A program made the position numbers and the translations under genes. Under the pieces are notes generated by a model that was given only the letters and a program-made list of their open reading frames with translations, searched no databases and was not told the DNA's origin. From positions 186,001-250,000 of the forward strand of contig OY762933.1 in NCBI GenBank assembly GCA_963666765.1: a stretch of 64,000 nucleotides of DNA. The letters run 5' to 3'. This DNA is from Foliamicus sp963666765 (GTDB lineage Bacteria; Pseudomonadota; Gammaproteobacteria; Steroidobacterales; Foliamicaceae). Below are positions 15,694 through 24,337 of this stretch, piece after piece (within the stretch, counting starts at the first letter, position 1; each line of letters starts with the position of its first letter).

Positions 15694-17435
15694 GCATCGC
15701 AGCCCCGGGCAGCGTGGCGCGGGTCCTCGAGGAGGCATCTCGACGGCACGGCGAAAAGCCGTTCCTGCGGATTACCCGGGACACGGCTGAGCGTACGGGG
15801 ATCGAGCCAGGCGATCTGAGCTATGCGCAGGCGTGGGATCGCACCCAGACGCTTATCGGCGAATTCGAGAGCCTGGCGGACGGCGCTCCGCAACGCGTGG
15901 CGCTGCTGCTGGAGAACCGCCCGGAGATGTTTCTGCACTGGCTGGCGCTGAATGCGCTGGGCATTTCGGCCGCGCCGCTGAATCCGGCCTGGCGCTCCGC
16001 GGAGCTTGGCTATGCGCTGGCGCACAGTGAAGCACGGCTGGTGATCGCCTTGCCGGAGCGCGTGGACGAATTGCAGGCGGTGGTGCGGCAGGAAGGGCTT
16101 GACGTGCCGGTGCGCGCGCCCGGCGAGGAGTTGCCGCGACTGCGATCACGGTCCGGGGCCGGTCGGCAACCGGAGGATGCCGCCGATCGTGAATGCGCGC
16201 TCCTGTACACCTCGGGCACTACGGGAAAGCCCAAGGGCTGCATGCTCGGCAACCGCTATTTCACGATCATCGGCGACTGGTACACGGCGCTGGGCGGCCT
16301 GTGCGCGCTGGACAAGGCAGGGGATTGCCTGATCACGCCGCTGCCCATGCACCACATGAACGCGATGGCCTGCTCGACCATGGTCATGCTGGTCAACGGA
16401 GGCTGCATTGTTCCCCTGGACCGGTTTCACCCGCAGAGCTGGTGGCGGGAAGTCAGGGAATCGTGCGCAACCATCGTTCATTACCTGGGCGTGATGCCGG
16501 CGATCCTGCTCAAGCTGGAGGAAGACCCGCTGGAGCGCCGGCACAGCGTGCGTTTCGGGTTCGGGGCCGGCGTGGGCAGCCGCCAGCACGTGCCGTTCGA
16601 GGAGCGCTTCGGGTTCCCGTTGGTGGAGGCCTGGGCGATGACCGAAACCGGCGCGAGCGCCGCGATGATCGCGAACCACGAGCCGCGCAAGCGCGGAACG
16701 GCCTGTTTCGGCCGGCCATTGCCGGCGGTGGACGTTCGCATCGTCGATGACGAGGCCAAGGAAGCGCCCGCGGACCAGTCGGGCGAGTTGTGGGTGCGCC
16801 ATGCGGGCAGCGACCCCCGGCTGGGTTTTTTCTCGGGTTATTTCAAGGACGCTGCGGCCACCGAGGCCGCCTGGGAGGGCGGGTGGTTTCATACCGGCGA
16901 CATCGTGGCGCGCGACGCCGATGGCGACATGCATTTCATCGACCGCAAGAGCAACATGATCCGGCGAAGCGGAGAGAACATCGCCGCCGTGGAGGTGGAA
17001 GGGATCCTGGCCGACCACGATGCCGTCGCCGAAGCGGGGGTTGTGGCGGTGCCCGACGAAATTCGCGGGGATGAAGTGTTCGCCTGCATAAGACCCAAAG
17101 GCGGAAGCGGGGAAGCCGGCGAGGCGGAGTCGCTGGCGGAAACGCTGGTGCGGTATTGCCTCACGCGGCTCGCCTACTTCAAGGCGCCCGGGTACGTTAC
17201 GTTTGTGGATGCCTTGCCCCACACTACGACGGAGAAGCTGGACAGGGCGGCGCTGAAGTCATTGGCCGCGGAACTGAAAGACCGCGGCGAATGCGTGGAC
17301 ACGCGCTCAATGAAACGGCTTTCGCCGAACCCCGGGAAGGAGGGCGTCCCCGCCCTCCACGAAGGCGAGACGCCTTTGCTCCCGGGTGGCGTCGCGTCCG
17401 CAACCCCCAGAGGAAGGGCGTCGCGCGCAACATGA
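15690..17435 (+). CDS. Acyl-CoA/aryl-CoA ligase (AMP-binding)
   Basis: ANL-superfamily adenylating ligase, 581 residues, activating a carboxylic acid to its CoA thioester. The P-loop-like A3 motif is YTSGTTGKPKG, AWAMTETG lies at the AMP-binding A5 position, and the GGWFHTGDIVARDADG and DRKSNMIRRSGENIA segments complete the family pattern. The GTG start overlaps the beta-subunit stop (GTGA). The last ~38 residues are not ligase-like: from 17331 the frame runs through a dispersed palindromic repeat and ends overlapping the next gene. The substrate is probably the acid produced in the oxygenase branch. Confidence 0.88.
   Translation: MSIAAPGSVARVLEEASRRHGEKPFLRITRDTAERTGIEPGDLSYAQAWDRTQTLIGEFESLADGAPQRVALLLENRPEMFLHWLALNALGISAAPLNPAWRSAELGYALAHSEARLVIALPERVDELQAVVRQEGLDVPVRAPGEELPRLRSRSGAGRQPEDAADRECALLYTSGTTGKPKGCMLGNRYFTIIGDWYTALGGLCALDKAGDCLITPLPMHHMNAMACSTMVMLVNGGCIVPLDRFHPQSWWREVRESCATIVHYLGVMPAILLKLEEDPLERRHSVRFGFGAGVGSRQHVPFEERFGFPLVEAWAMTETGASAAMIANHEPRKRGTACFGRPLPAVDVRIVDDEAKEAPADQSGELWVRHAGSDPRLGFFSGYFKDAAATEAAWEGGWFHTGDIVARDADGDMHFIDRKSNMIRRSGENIAAVEVEGILADHDAVAEAGVVAVPDEIRGDEVFACIRPKGGSGEAGEAESLAETLVRYCLTRLAYFKAPGYVTFVDALPHTTTEKLDRAALKSLAAELKDRGECVDTRSMKRLSPNPGKEGVPALHEGETPLLPGGVASATPRGRASRAT
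17331..17386. repeat. Palindromic repeat inside the ligase 3' end
   Basis: CCCGGGAAGGAGGGCGTC at one end pairs imperfectly with GACGCCTTTGCTCCCGGG at the other, and GAGGGCGTCCCCGCCCTC forms an inner palindrome. It shares CCCGGGA, AGGGCGTCCC, GCCCTCCAC and GAAGGCGAGACGCC with the element at 8779-8877. It is read in frame by the CoA ligase gene, adding a tail absent from the enzyme family. Confidence 0.75.
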
Positions 17436-18595
17436 GCCGTCAAGATTACGAAGGCGTCGCGCTGGTCGCGCCGGTGACCGTGCCCTACCGGCGCTATTCC
17501 ACGCGCGACGCGCACTGGTGGATCGCCCGGGCCCTGGCGGGGCTGCTGAAGGACACCGGGTTGAACAAGGACGACATCGACGGCCTGGGCATATCGAGCT
17601 TCACCCTCGCCCCGGACACCGCGGTCGGCCTGACGCAGCACCTGGGGATGTCGCTGCGCTGGCTGGACCATGTGCCCATGGGCGGCGCTTCCGGCGTCGT
17701 CTGCCTGAGGCGGGCGGCGCGCGCGGTACAGTCGGGCGACGCGGAAATCGTCGCCTGCATTGCCGGCGACACCAACCATGTCGACACCTTCCGGCGCACG
17801 CTGTCGACCTTCAGCCGGTTCGCGCAGGATGCTGTGTATCCGTATGGTTCGGGCGGCCCCAATGCCAGCTTCGCCTTCATCACCGACTGGTGGATGCGGA
17901 AGTTCGGAGTGCAACGGGAGGATTTCGGCAAGCTGTGCGTGGCCCAGCGGCGCAATGCCATGGACAATCCTTATGCGCTGCTTCGCAAGCCCCTGGACCT
18001 GGATGCGTATCTGAACGCGCGCGTGATTGCCGAGCCGCTGCACCTGTTCGACTGCGTGATGCCCTGCGCCGGGGCCGACGGCTTCCTCGTCACGACGCCG
18101 GAACGCGCCAGGGCCCTGGGCCTGGAATCCGTGCGGCTGCTGGGCGCGATCGAACGGCACAACGCCTTTCCGGACGACCCGGTGCAGGTGCGCGGTGGCT
18201 GGGAGGCCGATCGCGATGAACTGTGGGAGCAGTCCGGGGTGGGGCCCGGCGACATGGACTTTTTCCAGGCCTACGACGACTATCCCGTGATTACGCTGAT
18301 GCAGATCGAGGAACTGGGCTTCTGCCCGTCCGGAGAGGGTGCGGCCTTTGTCCGCGAGCACGAATTCGCCTATGACGGCGACTGCCCGCTGAACACCTGC
18401 GGCGGACAGCTATCGATGGGCCAGGCAGGGGCGGCGGGAGGCTTCCTCGGGCTCGTCGAGGCCATGCGCCAGCTCTTGCGCCGCCCGCTCGGCAGGCAGG
18501 TAGCGGACGCTACGCATGGCGCGGTCTCCGGATTCGGCATGATCAACTACGATCGCGGACTCTGCAGCGCCGCTGCGGTTCTTGCGCGCCCCTAG
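17432..18595 (+). CDS. Thiolase-fold protein, SCPx/Ltp2-like (likely aldolase or thiolase)
   Basis: Thiolase-superfamily protein of 387 residues. Where thiolases carry the nucleophilic Cys the sequence reads VPMGGASGVV, and the C-terminal GHP motif is replaced by NTCGGQLSMGQAGAAGG. Such Cys-less proteins pair with DUF35 proteins; the known Ltp2-ChsH2(DUF35) pair of steroid degradation is a retro-aldolase. The next gene encodes a DUF35 domain, so I infer an aldol-cleaving complex on an acyl-CoA. ATG 17432 overlaps the ligase stop (ATGA). The substrate is unknown; true thiolase activity is less likely. Confidence 0.78.
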   Translation: MSRQDYEGVALVAPVTVPYRRYSTRDAHWWIARALAGLLKDTGLNKDDIDGLGISSFTLAPDTAVGLTQHLGMSLRWLDHVPMGGASGVVCLRRAARAVQSGDAEIVACIAGDTNHVDTFRRTLSTFSRFAQDAVYPYGSGGPNASFAFITDWWMRKFGVQREDFGKLCVAQRRNAMDNPYALLRKPLDLDAYLNARVIAEPLHLFDCVMPCAGADGFLVTTPERARALGLESVRLLGAIERHNAFPDDPVQVRGGWEADRDELWEQSGVGPGDMDFFQAYDDYPVITLMQIEELGFCPSGEGAAFVREHEFAYDGDCPLNTCGGQLSMGQAGAAGGFLGLVEAMRQLLRRPLGRQVADATHGAVSGFGMINYDRGLCSAAAVLARP

Positions 18596-18757
18596 CAGCC
18601 CGTGGCAAAAGTCCCGCTGCGTTCGAACGGCGATCCATCCCGCCTGGACTGCGTTGCTCGTCGCTTGCATATGCCCGATATGCGCGCTCCTCGCGCCTTG
18701 CCAGGCGGGCATCTCGCCGGTCTCGGCGCGACGCGGGATTTTGCCACGGGCTGCTAG
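18592..18757. repeat. Nested inverted-repeat element, MITE-like
   Basis: Outer arms of about 25 bp (18592-18617 and 18733-18757) pair with one inserted base: CTAGCAGCCCGTGGC at the left edge and its complement at the right. Inside, ATCCCGCCTGG pairs with CCAGGCGGGCAT, and GCATAT/ATATGC forms a central hairpin. The left arm includes the thiolase stop codon and the right arm ends 3 nt before the next ATG, so the arms copy gene-edge sequence in inverted form. No coding capacity. Confidence 0.8.
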
Positions 18758-18760
18758 AAA

Positions 18761-20005
18761 ATGTCTTCAAGACCCAGGCTCAAGAACCCCGTCCTGCGCA
18801 CTCGGCAGCCGCTGACGCCGCCCATGCCGCGCAGCCGCGCCGCCCTGGGCCTGACTGCGCAGGCGGCCGAAGGGCGTTTCGCCTTGCAGCGTTGCGAGGA
18901 ATGCGGGCAGGTGCAGTATCCGCCGGTGGACAGTTGCCGCGCCTGCTTCTCCGGGGAATTGTTGTGGACGCCGATGTCGGGCCGGGGGGAACTCCTGACC
19001 CACACGAAGTTGCATCACAGCAACGATCCGTTTTACCGCGAGCGCCTTCCCTGGCGCCTGGGGCTGTTGCGCCTCGAGGAGGGACCGGTAGTGGTGGCTC
19101 ACCTGCACCAGGAATGCCCGCCACCGCCCGCGCCGGTGCGGGTAACGGCTAAACTGGACAAGGCGGGAAGAGGCGTGCTGGTGGCGCTGCCCACCGGCGA
19201 TACACGAGACATGAGCACAGATCCACGGCACGGCGAATTTTCTTGCGATCCCAGGTTCCGCAAGGTCCTGGTGACGGACGGCAAGAGCCGGGTGGGCCAG
19301 GCGCTGGTTCACGAGCTTGCGGAGGCCGGCGCGGCGGTGATCTGGGTGGGCCAGGCCGAGCCCTGGAAGAAATACGATGGGCAGGAAGCGGTCGGGAAGC
19401 TGCCGCAGGTAACGGTCGTGCCGCTGGACCTGACGGACGAACGCGGCGTCATGCGCATCGGGGCGGAGATCGGCGCACGGGTCGACATTCTCATCAACAA
19501 TGCCGAAGTGCACCGTACGGAAGGAATCGCGACCCGGGCCGGCGCCGAGCTTGCCCGGCGAGAGATGGAAGTCAACTACCTGGGCCTGTTGCGGCTGGCT
19601 CAGGCCTTCGGCCCCGCAATGCGGTCCCGCGCCGCCGATGGGGGCGCATCGGCGGCGGCCTGGGTCAACGTGCTGAGCGTGTATGCCTTGAGCAACTATC
19701 CCCCGCACGGCACCTATTCGGCATCCAAGGCAGCGGCGCTTTCGCTTTCGCAGTGCCTGCGCGCGGAAATGCAGGATTCCGGCATCCGCGTAATGAACGT
19801 GTTCCCAGGTCCCGTGGACGAGGAATGGAACCAGCCCATGCCGCCGCCCAAGCTGGCGCCGGAAAGGCTGGCCCGGGACATTGTCCTCGGCCTGCGCGAC
19901 GGCGTCGAAGACCTCTATCCGGGGGACGTGGCCCGCGAATGGGTCGAGCGCTGGCGCGACAACCCCAAGGTGCTGGAGCGCGAACTGGCGCTGGAGGCGC
20001 AATGA
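18761..20005 (+). CDS. DUF35 (Zn-ribbon/OB-fold)-SDR fusion protein
   Basis: A 414-residue two-domain protein. Residues about 25-150 are a DUF35 module: a zinc ribbon CEEC...CRAC followed by an OB-fold that in related proteins binds acyl-CoA and partners a thiolase-fold enzyme. From about residue 160 comes a short-chain dehydrogenase/reductase domain with a degraded nucleotide motif (TDGKSRVG for TGxxxGIG), NNAE instead of NNAG, and an intact YSASK catalytic pair. I infer it holds the aldolase and a redox step together, passing acyl-CoA between them. The start directly follows the inverted-repeat element. The fusion is unusual; cofactor binding is uncertain. Confidence 0.8.
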   Translation: MSSRPRLKNPVLRTRQPLTPPMPRSRAALGLTAQAAEGRFALQRCEECGQVQYPPVDSCRACFSGELLWTPMSGRGELLTHTKLHHSNDPFYRERLPWRLGLLRLEEGPVVVAHLHQECPPPPAPVRVTAKLDKAGRGVLVALPTGDTRDMSTDPRHGEFSCDPRFRKVLVTDGKSRVGQALVHELAEAGAAVIWVGQAEPWKKYDGQEAVGKLPQVTVVPLDLTDERGVMRIGAEIGARVDILINNAEVHRTEGIATRAGAELARREMEVNYLGLLRLAQAFGPAMRSRAADGGASAAAWVNVLSVYALSNYPPHGTYSASKAAALSLSQCLRAEMQDSGIRVMNVFPGPVDEEWNQPMPPPKLAPERLARDIVLGLRDGVEDLYPGDVAREWVERWRDNPKVLERELALEAQ

Positions 20006-20730
20006 GCGCGCCGCGCGTGTGGCTTACCGGCGCCAGTTCCGGAATCGGGGCCTGCCTGGTCAAGATGCTCGCGGAGCAGGGCAGCGAAGTGATCTGCTTC
20101 TCGCGTCGCCCGGCGGCGATTGACTCGGCCGGGGTGACATCGATCGCGGTTGATCTCTCCGATCCCGAAGCGACCCGGCAGGCATTCGAGGAAGCCGCCG
20201 CGCGCGTGCCGGCAAATCGGCTGGTGCACAACGCGGGCGTGATTCGCGAAAGGCCGCTGCCGGAAGTCACCCAGGACGACATGGACGCGCTGTCGCGCCT
20301 GCACATGGGCGCCGCGGTGGCGATGGTGCAGGCCAATCTCGATTGCATGCGCGAGGCCGGCTGGGGCCGCATCGTGCTCATGTCCAGCCGCGCGGTCGTG
20401 GGGCTGGCCGGGCGCACCGCGTACGCGTCCACCAAGGCCGGGATGCTGGGCCTGGCGCGAACCTGGGCGCTGGAACTCGCGCCGCTCAAGGTGACCGCAA
20501 ACGTCATTCTGCCTGGGCCGATCGCCGACACCGAAATGTTCGATGACGTCGTCCGTCCCGGAAGCGAACGCGCCAGCCGCCTGGCCTCGTCGATCCCCCT
20601 GGGTCGCCTGGGCCGTCCCGAGGACGTCGCCCGCGCCGTCATGTTCTTCCTGGACCGCGGCAGCGGTTTCGTGACCGGGCAGACACTGTACGTTTGCGGC
20701 GGCGCCTCCGTCGGTTCGCTGACGCTTTGA
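20002..20730 (+). CDS. Short-chain dehydrogenase/reductase
   Basis: Classical SDR, 242 residues, with TGASSGIG at the N-terminus, HNAG in the middle, SSR before the active site and YASTK as the catalytic Tyr/Lys pair; the C-terminus has the usual PGPI and LGRLGRPEDVA segments. The arginine in CFSRR after strand 2 hints at NADP preference. It starts inside the stop of the DUF35-SDR gene (ATGA). Likely oxidises or reduces a hydroxy/keto acyl-CoA or a dihydrodiol made by the oxygenase. Confidence 0.87.
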   Translation: MSAPRVWLTGASSGIGACLVKMLAEQGSEVICFSRRPAAIDSAGVTSIAVDLSDPEATRQAFEEAAARVPANRLVHNAGVIRERPLPEVTQDDMDALSRLHMGAAVAMVQANLDCMREAGWGRIVLMSSRAVVGLAGRTAYASTKAGMLGLARTWALELAPLKVTANVILPGPIADTEMFDDVVRPGSERASRLASSIPLGRLGRPEDVARAVMFFLDRGSGFVTGQTLYVCGGASVGSLTL

Positions 20731-21515
20731 ACGACCTGCTACAGGACCTGTTGGCGGGCATCGCCGCGGACAAGCTCAGGGTCGTGGACCTGACGCACAC
20801 ACTGAACGCGTCCTTCCCGCAGCTCAGCCTGCCGCCGGAAATGGGCCAGGCGCTGCCTTTCCGAAGTGAAGAGATTTCACGCTACGATGGCCGCGGTCCC
20901 GCCTGGTACTGGAACAATTTCACGCTTTGCGAACACACGGGAACGCACTTCGATGCGCCCGTCCACTGGGTATCCGGGCGCGAGCTGCCCAACAACACGG
21001 TGGACACGATTCCGCCGGAGCACATGATCGCGCCCGCCTGCGTGGTCGACTGCACCGAGGACGCGGAACGGGACGCCGACTTCCTGCTTACCCGCGCGCG
21101 CATCGAGGAATGGGAGGCGAAGCACGGCCGGATCCCCGCGGGCGCCTGGGTGCTGATGCGCACCGGCTGGGCGCGACGGGTGAATGATCCGGTGGCGTTT
21201 CAGAACTACGACGAGATCGGCCAGCACACGCCGGGGCCGGACGTGGGCTGCGTCCGCTTCCTGATCGAAGAGCGCGACGTGCTGGGTTTCGGCACCGAGA
21301 CCATCGGCACCGACAGCGGCCAGGCGCAGCGCCTGAACCCGCCGTTCCCCTGCCATTACTACATGCACGGGGCCGGCAAGTACGGACTGCAATGCCTCAA
21401 CAACCTGGATCGCCTGCCCGCGACCGGGGCGGTGCTGATAACGGCTCCACTGAAACTCGAAGAGGGCTCCGGCAGCCCCCTCCGCGTCCTGGCCCTCATC
21501 CCTTCCGATCCATAG
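20727..21515 (+). CDS. Cyclase-family metal-dependent hydrolase (KynB-like)
   Basis: PF04199 cyclase family, about 262 residues; members such as kynurenine formamidase are Zn/Mn hydrolases. The signature HTGTHFDAPVHW is complete and DLTHTLNASFPQ opens the fold. TTG 20727 is the likely start because it overlaps the SDR stop (TTGA), matching the coupling through this operon. It would open a ring or cleave an amide or ester at the end of the pathway. Last gene of the plus-strand operon; hairpin copy B begins 30 nt later. Confidence 0.85.
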   Translation: MNDLLQDLLAGIAADKLRVVDLTHTLNASFPQLSLPPEMGQALPFRSEEISRYDGRGPAWYWNNFTLCEHTGTHFDAPVHWVSGRELPNNTVDTIPPEHMIAPACVVDCTEDAERDADFLLTRARIEEWEAKHGRIPAGAWVLMRTGWARRVNDPVAFQNYDEIGQHTPGPDVGCVRFLIEERDVLGFGTETIGTDSGQAQRLNPPFPCHYYMHGAGKYGLQCLNNLDRLPATGAVLITAPLKLEEGSGSPLRVLALIPSDP

Positions 21516-21545
21516 TCACAGGGCCTTCTTCGTCTGACGACGTTT

Positions 21546-21655
21546 GGGCATCGCTCGCACCCTTGTGTCCGGGAGACGCATGAACCCATCCATGGGGCTT
21601 GGCGGCGACATCCCTGTCGCCGACACTCCCGGACACAAGGGTGCGAGCGATGCCC
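21546..21655. repeat. 110-bp hairpin element, copy B
   Basis: Same geometry as the copy at 15076-15185: 30-bp perfect arms (21546-21575 with 21626-21655) and a 50-nt loop. The shared 60-nt core differs at only three positions by eye (C to A, C to T, G to A). The outer 25 bp of each arm (GGGCATCGCTCGCACCC at the left edge) have nothing in common with copy A. It lies downstream of the cyclase gene; the long stem could end transcription but there is no T-run. Confidence 0.9.
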
Positions 21656-21787
21656 ACCTCGAGCCCTGGAAATTGCAATACCAATGCCGGCCTTTATCAA
21701 TCGACATGCAACCGTCTTTGAATCTGCGGCATCCTTTATAGCGACAGAGGCCGCCAAGGCCATAGCCCAGACAAGGGAGACAGACCG

Positions 21788-22267
21788 ATGAGGAAGATTT
21801 TGACGACATCCGCAGCGCTGCTGCTGGCGTTCGGCGCCACCGCCGCCCAGGCCCACGATCCCGCTGCCCAGCGGACCGACAGGCTCGGCGAGATGCTGGA
21901 GCTTACCGACGAGCAGAAGGCCCAGGTGAACGAGATTTTCGCCGAGGCGCAGGAGCAGCGCGAAGCCTTGAGGGAGCAGTCAAGGGAAGAGCGCAAGGCG
22001 GCCCTTGAGCAACGCCGGGCCCGGTGGCAGGAGATCAAGTCGATCAACGAGTCCACCCGGGAGCGGCTCTCCGCAGTGCTGACCGACGAGCAGAACGCGC
22101 AGCTTTCCGACAGGCGCGAGGGCATGAGAAAACGCGCGATCATGCGGCGCGGTGCGCAGGGAAGAAGCTTCGGCCGCGGCATGGAGCGCAGAGGGGACAT
22201 GGGCCGGCGCATGATGAGGCAACGTCACAAACAGGAACAGGCAGAAAACCCCGCCGCCGAAGAATAG
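21788..22267 (+). CDS. Spy/CpxP-like periplasmic protein with LTxxQ motifs
   Basis: A 159-residue exported protein with a clear signal peptide (MRKILTTSAALLLAFGATAA, cleavage near QA-H). Two LTxxQ-type motifs (LTDEQKAQV and LTDEQNAQL) flank a long charged helix, as in the Spy/CpxP family of periplasmic chaperones or stress sensors. The C-terminus is very rich in Arg, Met and Gly. AAGGGAG precedes the ATG. It stands alone between the catabolic operon and thrS. A role in envelope stress or metal response is likely from the family only. Confidence 0.75.
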   Translation: MRKILTTSAALLLAFGATAAQAHDPAAQRTDRLGEMLELTDEQKAQVNEIFAEAQEQREALREQSREERKAALEQRRARWQEIKSINESTRERLSAVLTDEQNAQLSDRREGMRKRAIMRRGAQGRSFGRGMERRGDMGRRMMRQRHKQEQAENPAAEE

Positions 22268-22385
22268 ACCCCTCCTCCCCCCAAAGCGGCGGGGGAACCC
22301 GGGGCCCCATGACGCAGGGGCCCGAGCGAGCGCCGGCGCAGCCAGGGATGGAACTGCGCCGGCGCATCTCCCGTACAATCGCCGG

Positions 22386-24281
22386 ATGCCCGAAATTACG
22401 CTTCCCGACGGCAGCCGCCGCTCCTACGACGAGCCTCCCAGCGTGGCCGAAGTGGCCGCCGATATCGGCCCCGGTCTGGCGCGCGCGGCACTGGCCGGGC
22501 GGGTCGGCGGGCAGCTCGTGGACACCGATTTCCGTATCGAGAACGATGCCGATGTCGCGATCGTCACCGCCCGCGACGCCGACGGCCTGGAGATACTGCG
22601 GCATTCGACCGCGCACCTGCTGGCGCAGGCCGTGCAGGAGCTTTTCCCCGGCGCCCAGGTGACCATCGGGCCGGTGATCGAGGACGGCTTCTACTACGAT
22701 TTTTCCTACGAGCGCGGTTTCACTCCGGAAGACCTCGAGCGCATCGAGAAGCGCATGAAGGAGCTGGCGAAGGCCGATTTGCCGGTGTCGCGCGAGACCG
22801 TTGCCCGCGATGAGGCCGTGGAGTTCTTCAAGTCCATCGGCGAACACTACAAGGCCGAAATCATCGCCGACATTCCCGCTGACGAGGCCATCACGCTGTA
22901 CGGCCAGGGCGATTGGAAGGACCTCTGCCGCGGCCCGCATGTGCCGTCCACCGGGCGCCTCAAGGCCTTCAAGCTGACCCGCACCGCCGGCGCCTACTGG
23001 CGCGGAGACTCTTCCAACGAGCAGCTTCGGCGCATCTACGGCACCGCCTGGGCCGATTCCAGGTCGTTGAAGGCCTATCTCAAGCGCCTGGAAGAAGCCG
23101 CCAGGCGCGACCATCGCCGCATCGGCACGGACCTCGACCTGTTCAGCATCCAGGAGGACGCCGGCGGCGGGCTGGTATTCTGGCATCCGAAGGGCGCCCG
23201 GATCCGGCGGGTCATCGAGGACTTCTGGCGCGAACGGCATGGGCGGGCCGGCTACGAATTGCTGTACACGCCGCATATCGCCCTGGAGGACCTCTGGGAC
23301 CGCTCCGGCCACACCGACTTTTACCGCGAGTCGATGTATTCGCCGGTGGAGGAGGAGGGCAGGGGCTACCAGTTGCGGCCCATGAACTGCCCCTTTCACA
23401 TCCTCATCTACCGCAACCGGCTGCGTTCGCACCGCGAACTGCCGCTGCGCTGGGCGGAACTTGGGACCGTCTACCGGCGCGAGATGTCGGGCGCGCTGCA
23501 CGGTCTCATGCGGGTGCGCGGCTTTACCCAGGACGACGCCCATGTCTTCTGCACCGAGGACCAGATCACCGAAGAGATCCTGCGCATCCTGGACCTGGCG
23601 CTGGAAATTTTCGGCGCGTTCGGTTTCGAGGACCTAAACACGGTGCTGGCGACCCGGCCCGAAAAGGCCGTCGGCACGCCGGAAATCTGGGACCGGGCGA
23701 CCGTCGCGCTGGAGTCGGCGCTACGGGAAAAGCGGATGAGCTTTGAGGTCGATCCGGGCGGGGGCGCCTTCTACGGCCCCAAGATCGACATCAAGATCCA
23801 GGACGCCATCGGCCGCGAATGGCAGTGCTCGACAGTGCAGCTCGACTTCAATCTGCCGGAACGCTTCGATCTGGAATACGTTGCCGCCGACGGCGCGCGC
23901 CGTCGGCCGATCATGATTCACCGGGCCCTGCTCGGCTCGCTGGAACGGTTCTTCGGCATTCTCATCGAGCACTACGCCGGCAAGTTTCCGTTCTGGCTGG
24001 CGCCGGTGCAGACGGTCGTGCTGGCCATTACCGAGCGCCAGGAGGCCTATGCCCGGCAGGTGCTGAATGCCTTGCAGGACGCGGGATTGCGTGCCGAGGC
24101 CGACTTGAGAAGCGAAACGATAGGCTATAAAATCCGCGACCACACTTTGCAGGGTGTTCCCTACCTCCTGGTCCTCGGTGATCGTGAGGCGCAGGAAGGC
24201 AATGTAGCCGTGCGGTCCCGCGAGGACGGCGATCTCGGCGCCATGTCTCTGGATGATTTCATGGCCGGGGTTGCGGCTTGA
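22386..24281 (+). CDS. thrS: Threonyl-tRNA synthetase
   Basis: Full-length class II synthetase (631 residues, normal for bacteria). In order: an N-terminal TGS domain (to about 60), the editing domain with HSTAH near residue 75, the catalytic core with the zinc-site Cys in RPMNCPFH, and the C-terminal anticodon-binding domain. It charges tRNA-Thr in the cytoplasm. First gene of the conserved translation block thrS-infC-rpmI-rplT-pheST-ihfA, as in E. coli. Confidence 0.97.
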   Translation: MPEITLPDGSRRSYDEPPSVAEVAADIGPGLARAALAGRVGGQLVDTDFRIENDADVAIVTARDADGLEILRHSTAHLLAQAVQELFPGAQVTIGPVIEDGFYYDFSYERGFTPEDLERIEKRMKELAKADLPVSRETVARDEAVEFFKSIGEHYKAEIIADIPADEAITLYGQGDWKDLCRGPHVPSTGRLKAFKLTRTAGAYWRGDSSNEQLRRIYGTAWADSRSLKAYLKRLEEAARRDHRRIGTDLDLFSIQEDAGGGLVFWHPKGARIRRVIEDFWRERHGRAGYELLYTPHIALEDLWDRSGHTDFYRESMYSPVEEEGRGYQLRPMNCPFHILIYRNRLRSHRELPLRWAELGTVYRREMSGALHGLMRVRGFTQDDAHVFCTEDQITEEILRILDLALEIFGAFGFEDLNTVLATRPEKAVGTPEIWDRATVALESALREKRMSFEVDPGGGAFYGPKIDIKIQDAIGREWQCSTVQLDFNLPERFDLEYVAADGARRRPIMIHRALLGSLERFFGILIEHYAGKFPFWLAPVQTVVLAITERQEAYARQVLNALQDAGLRAEADLRSETIGYKIRDHTLQGVPYLLVLGDREAQEGNVAVRSREDGDLGAMSLDDFMAGVAA

Positions 24282-24337
24282 AGCAAGGACGCTCTGCAAG
24301 GGGTTGACGAAAACTTAGCTGCCCGGAGGATATCAAT

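Noticed and set aside
8779..17386. The GGGCGTCCCGCCC repeats as a CRISPR array
   Set aside because: Only two dispersed copies, palindromic and without regular spacers or cas genes.
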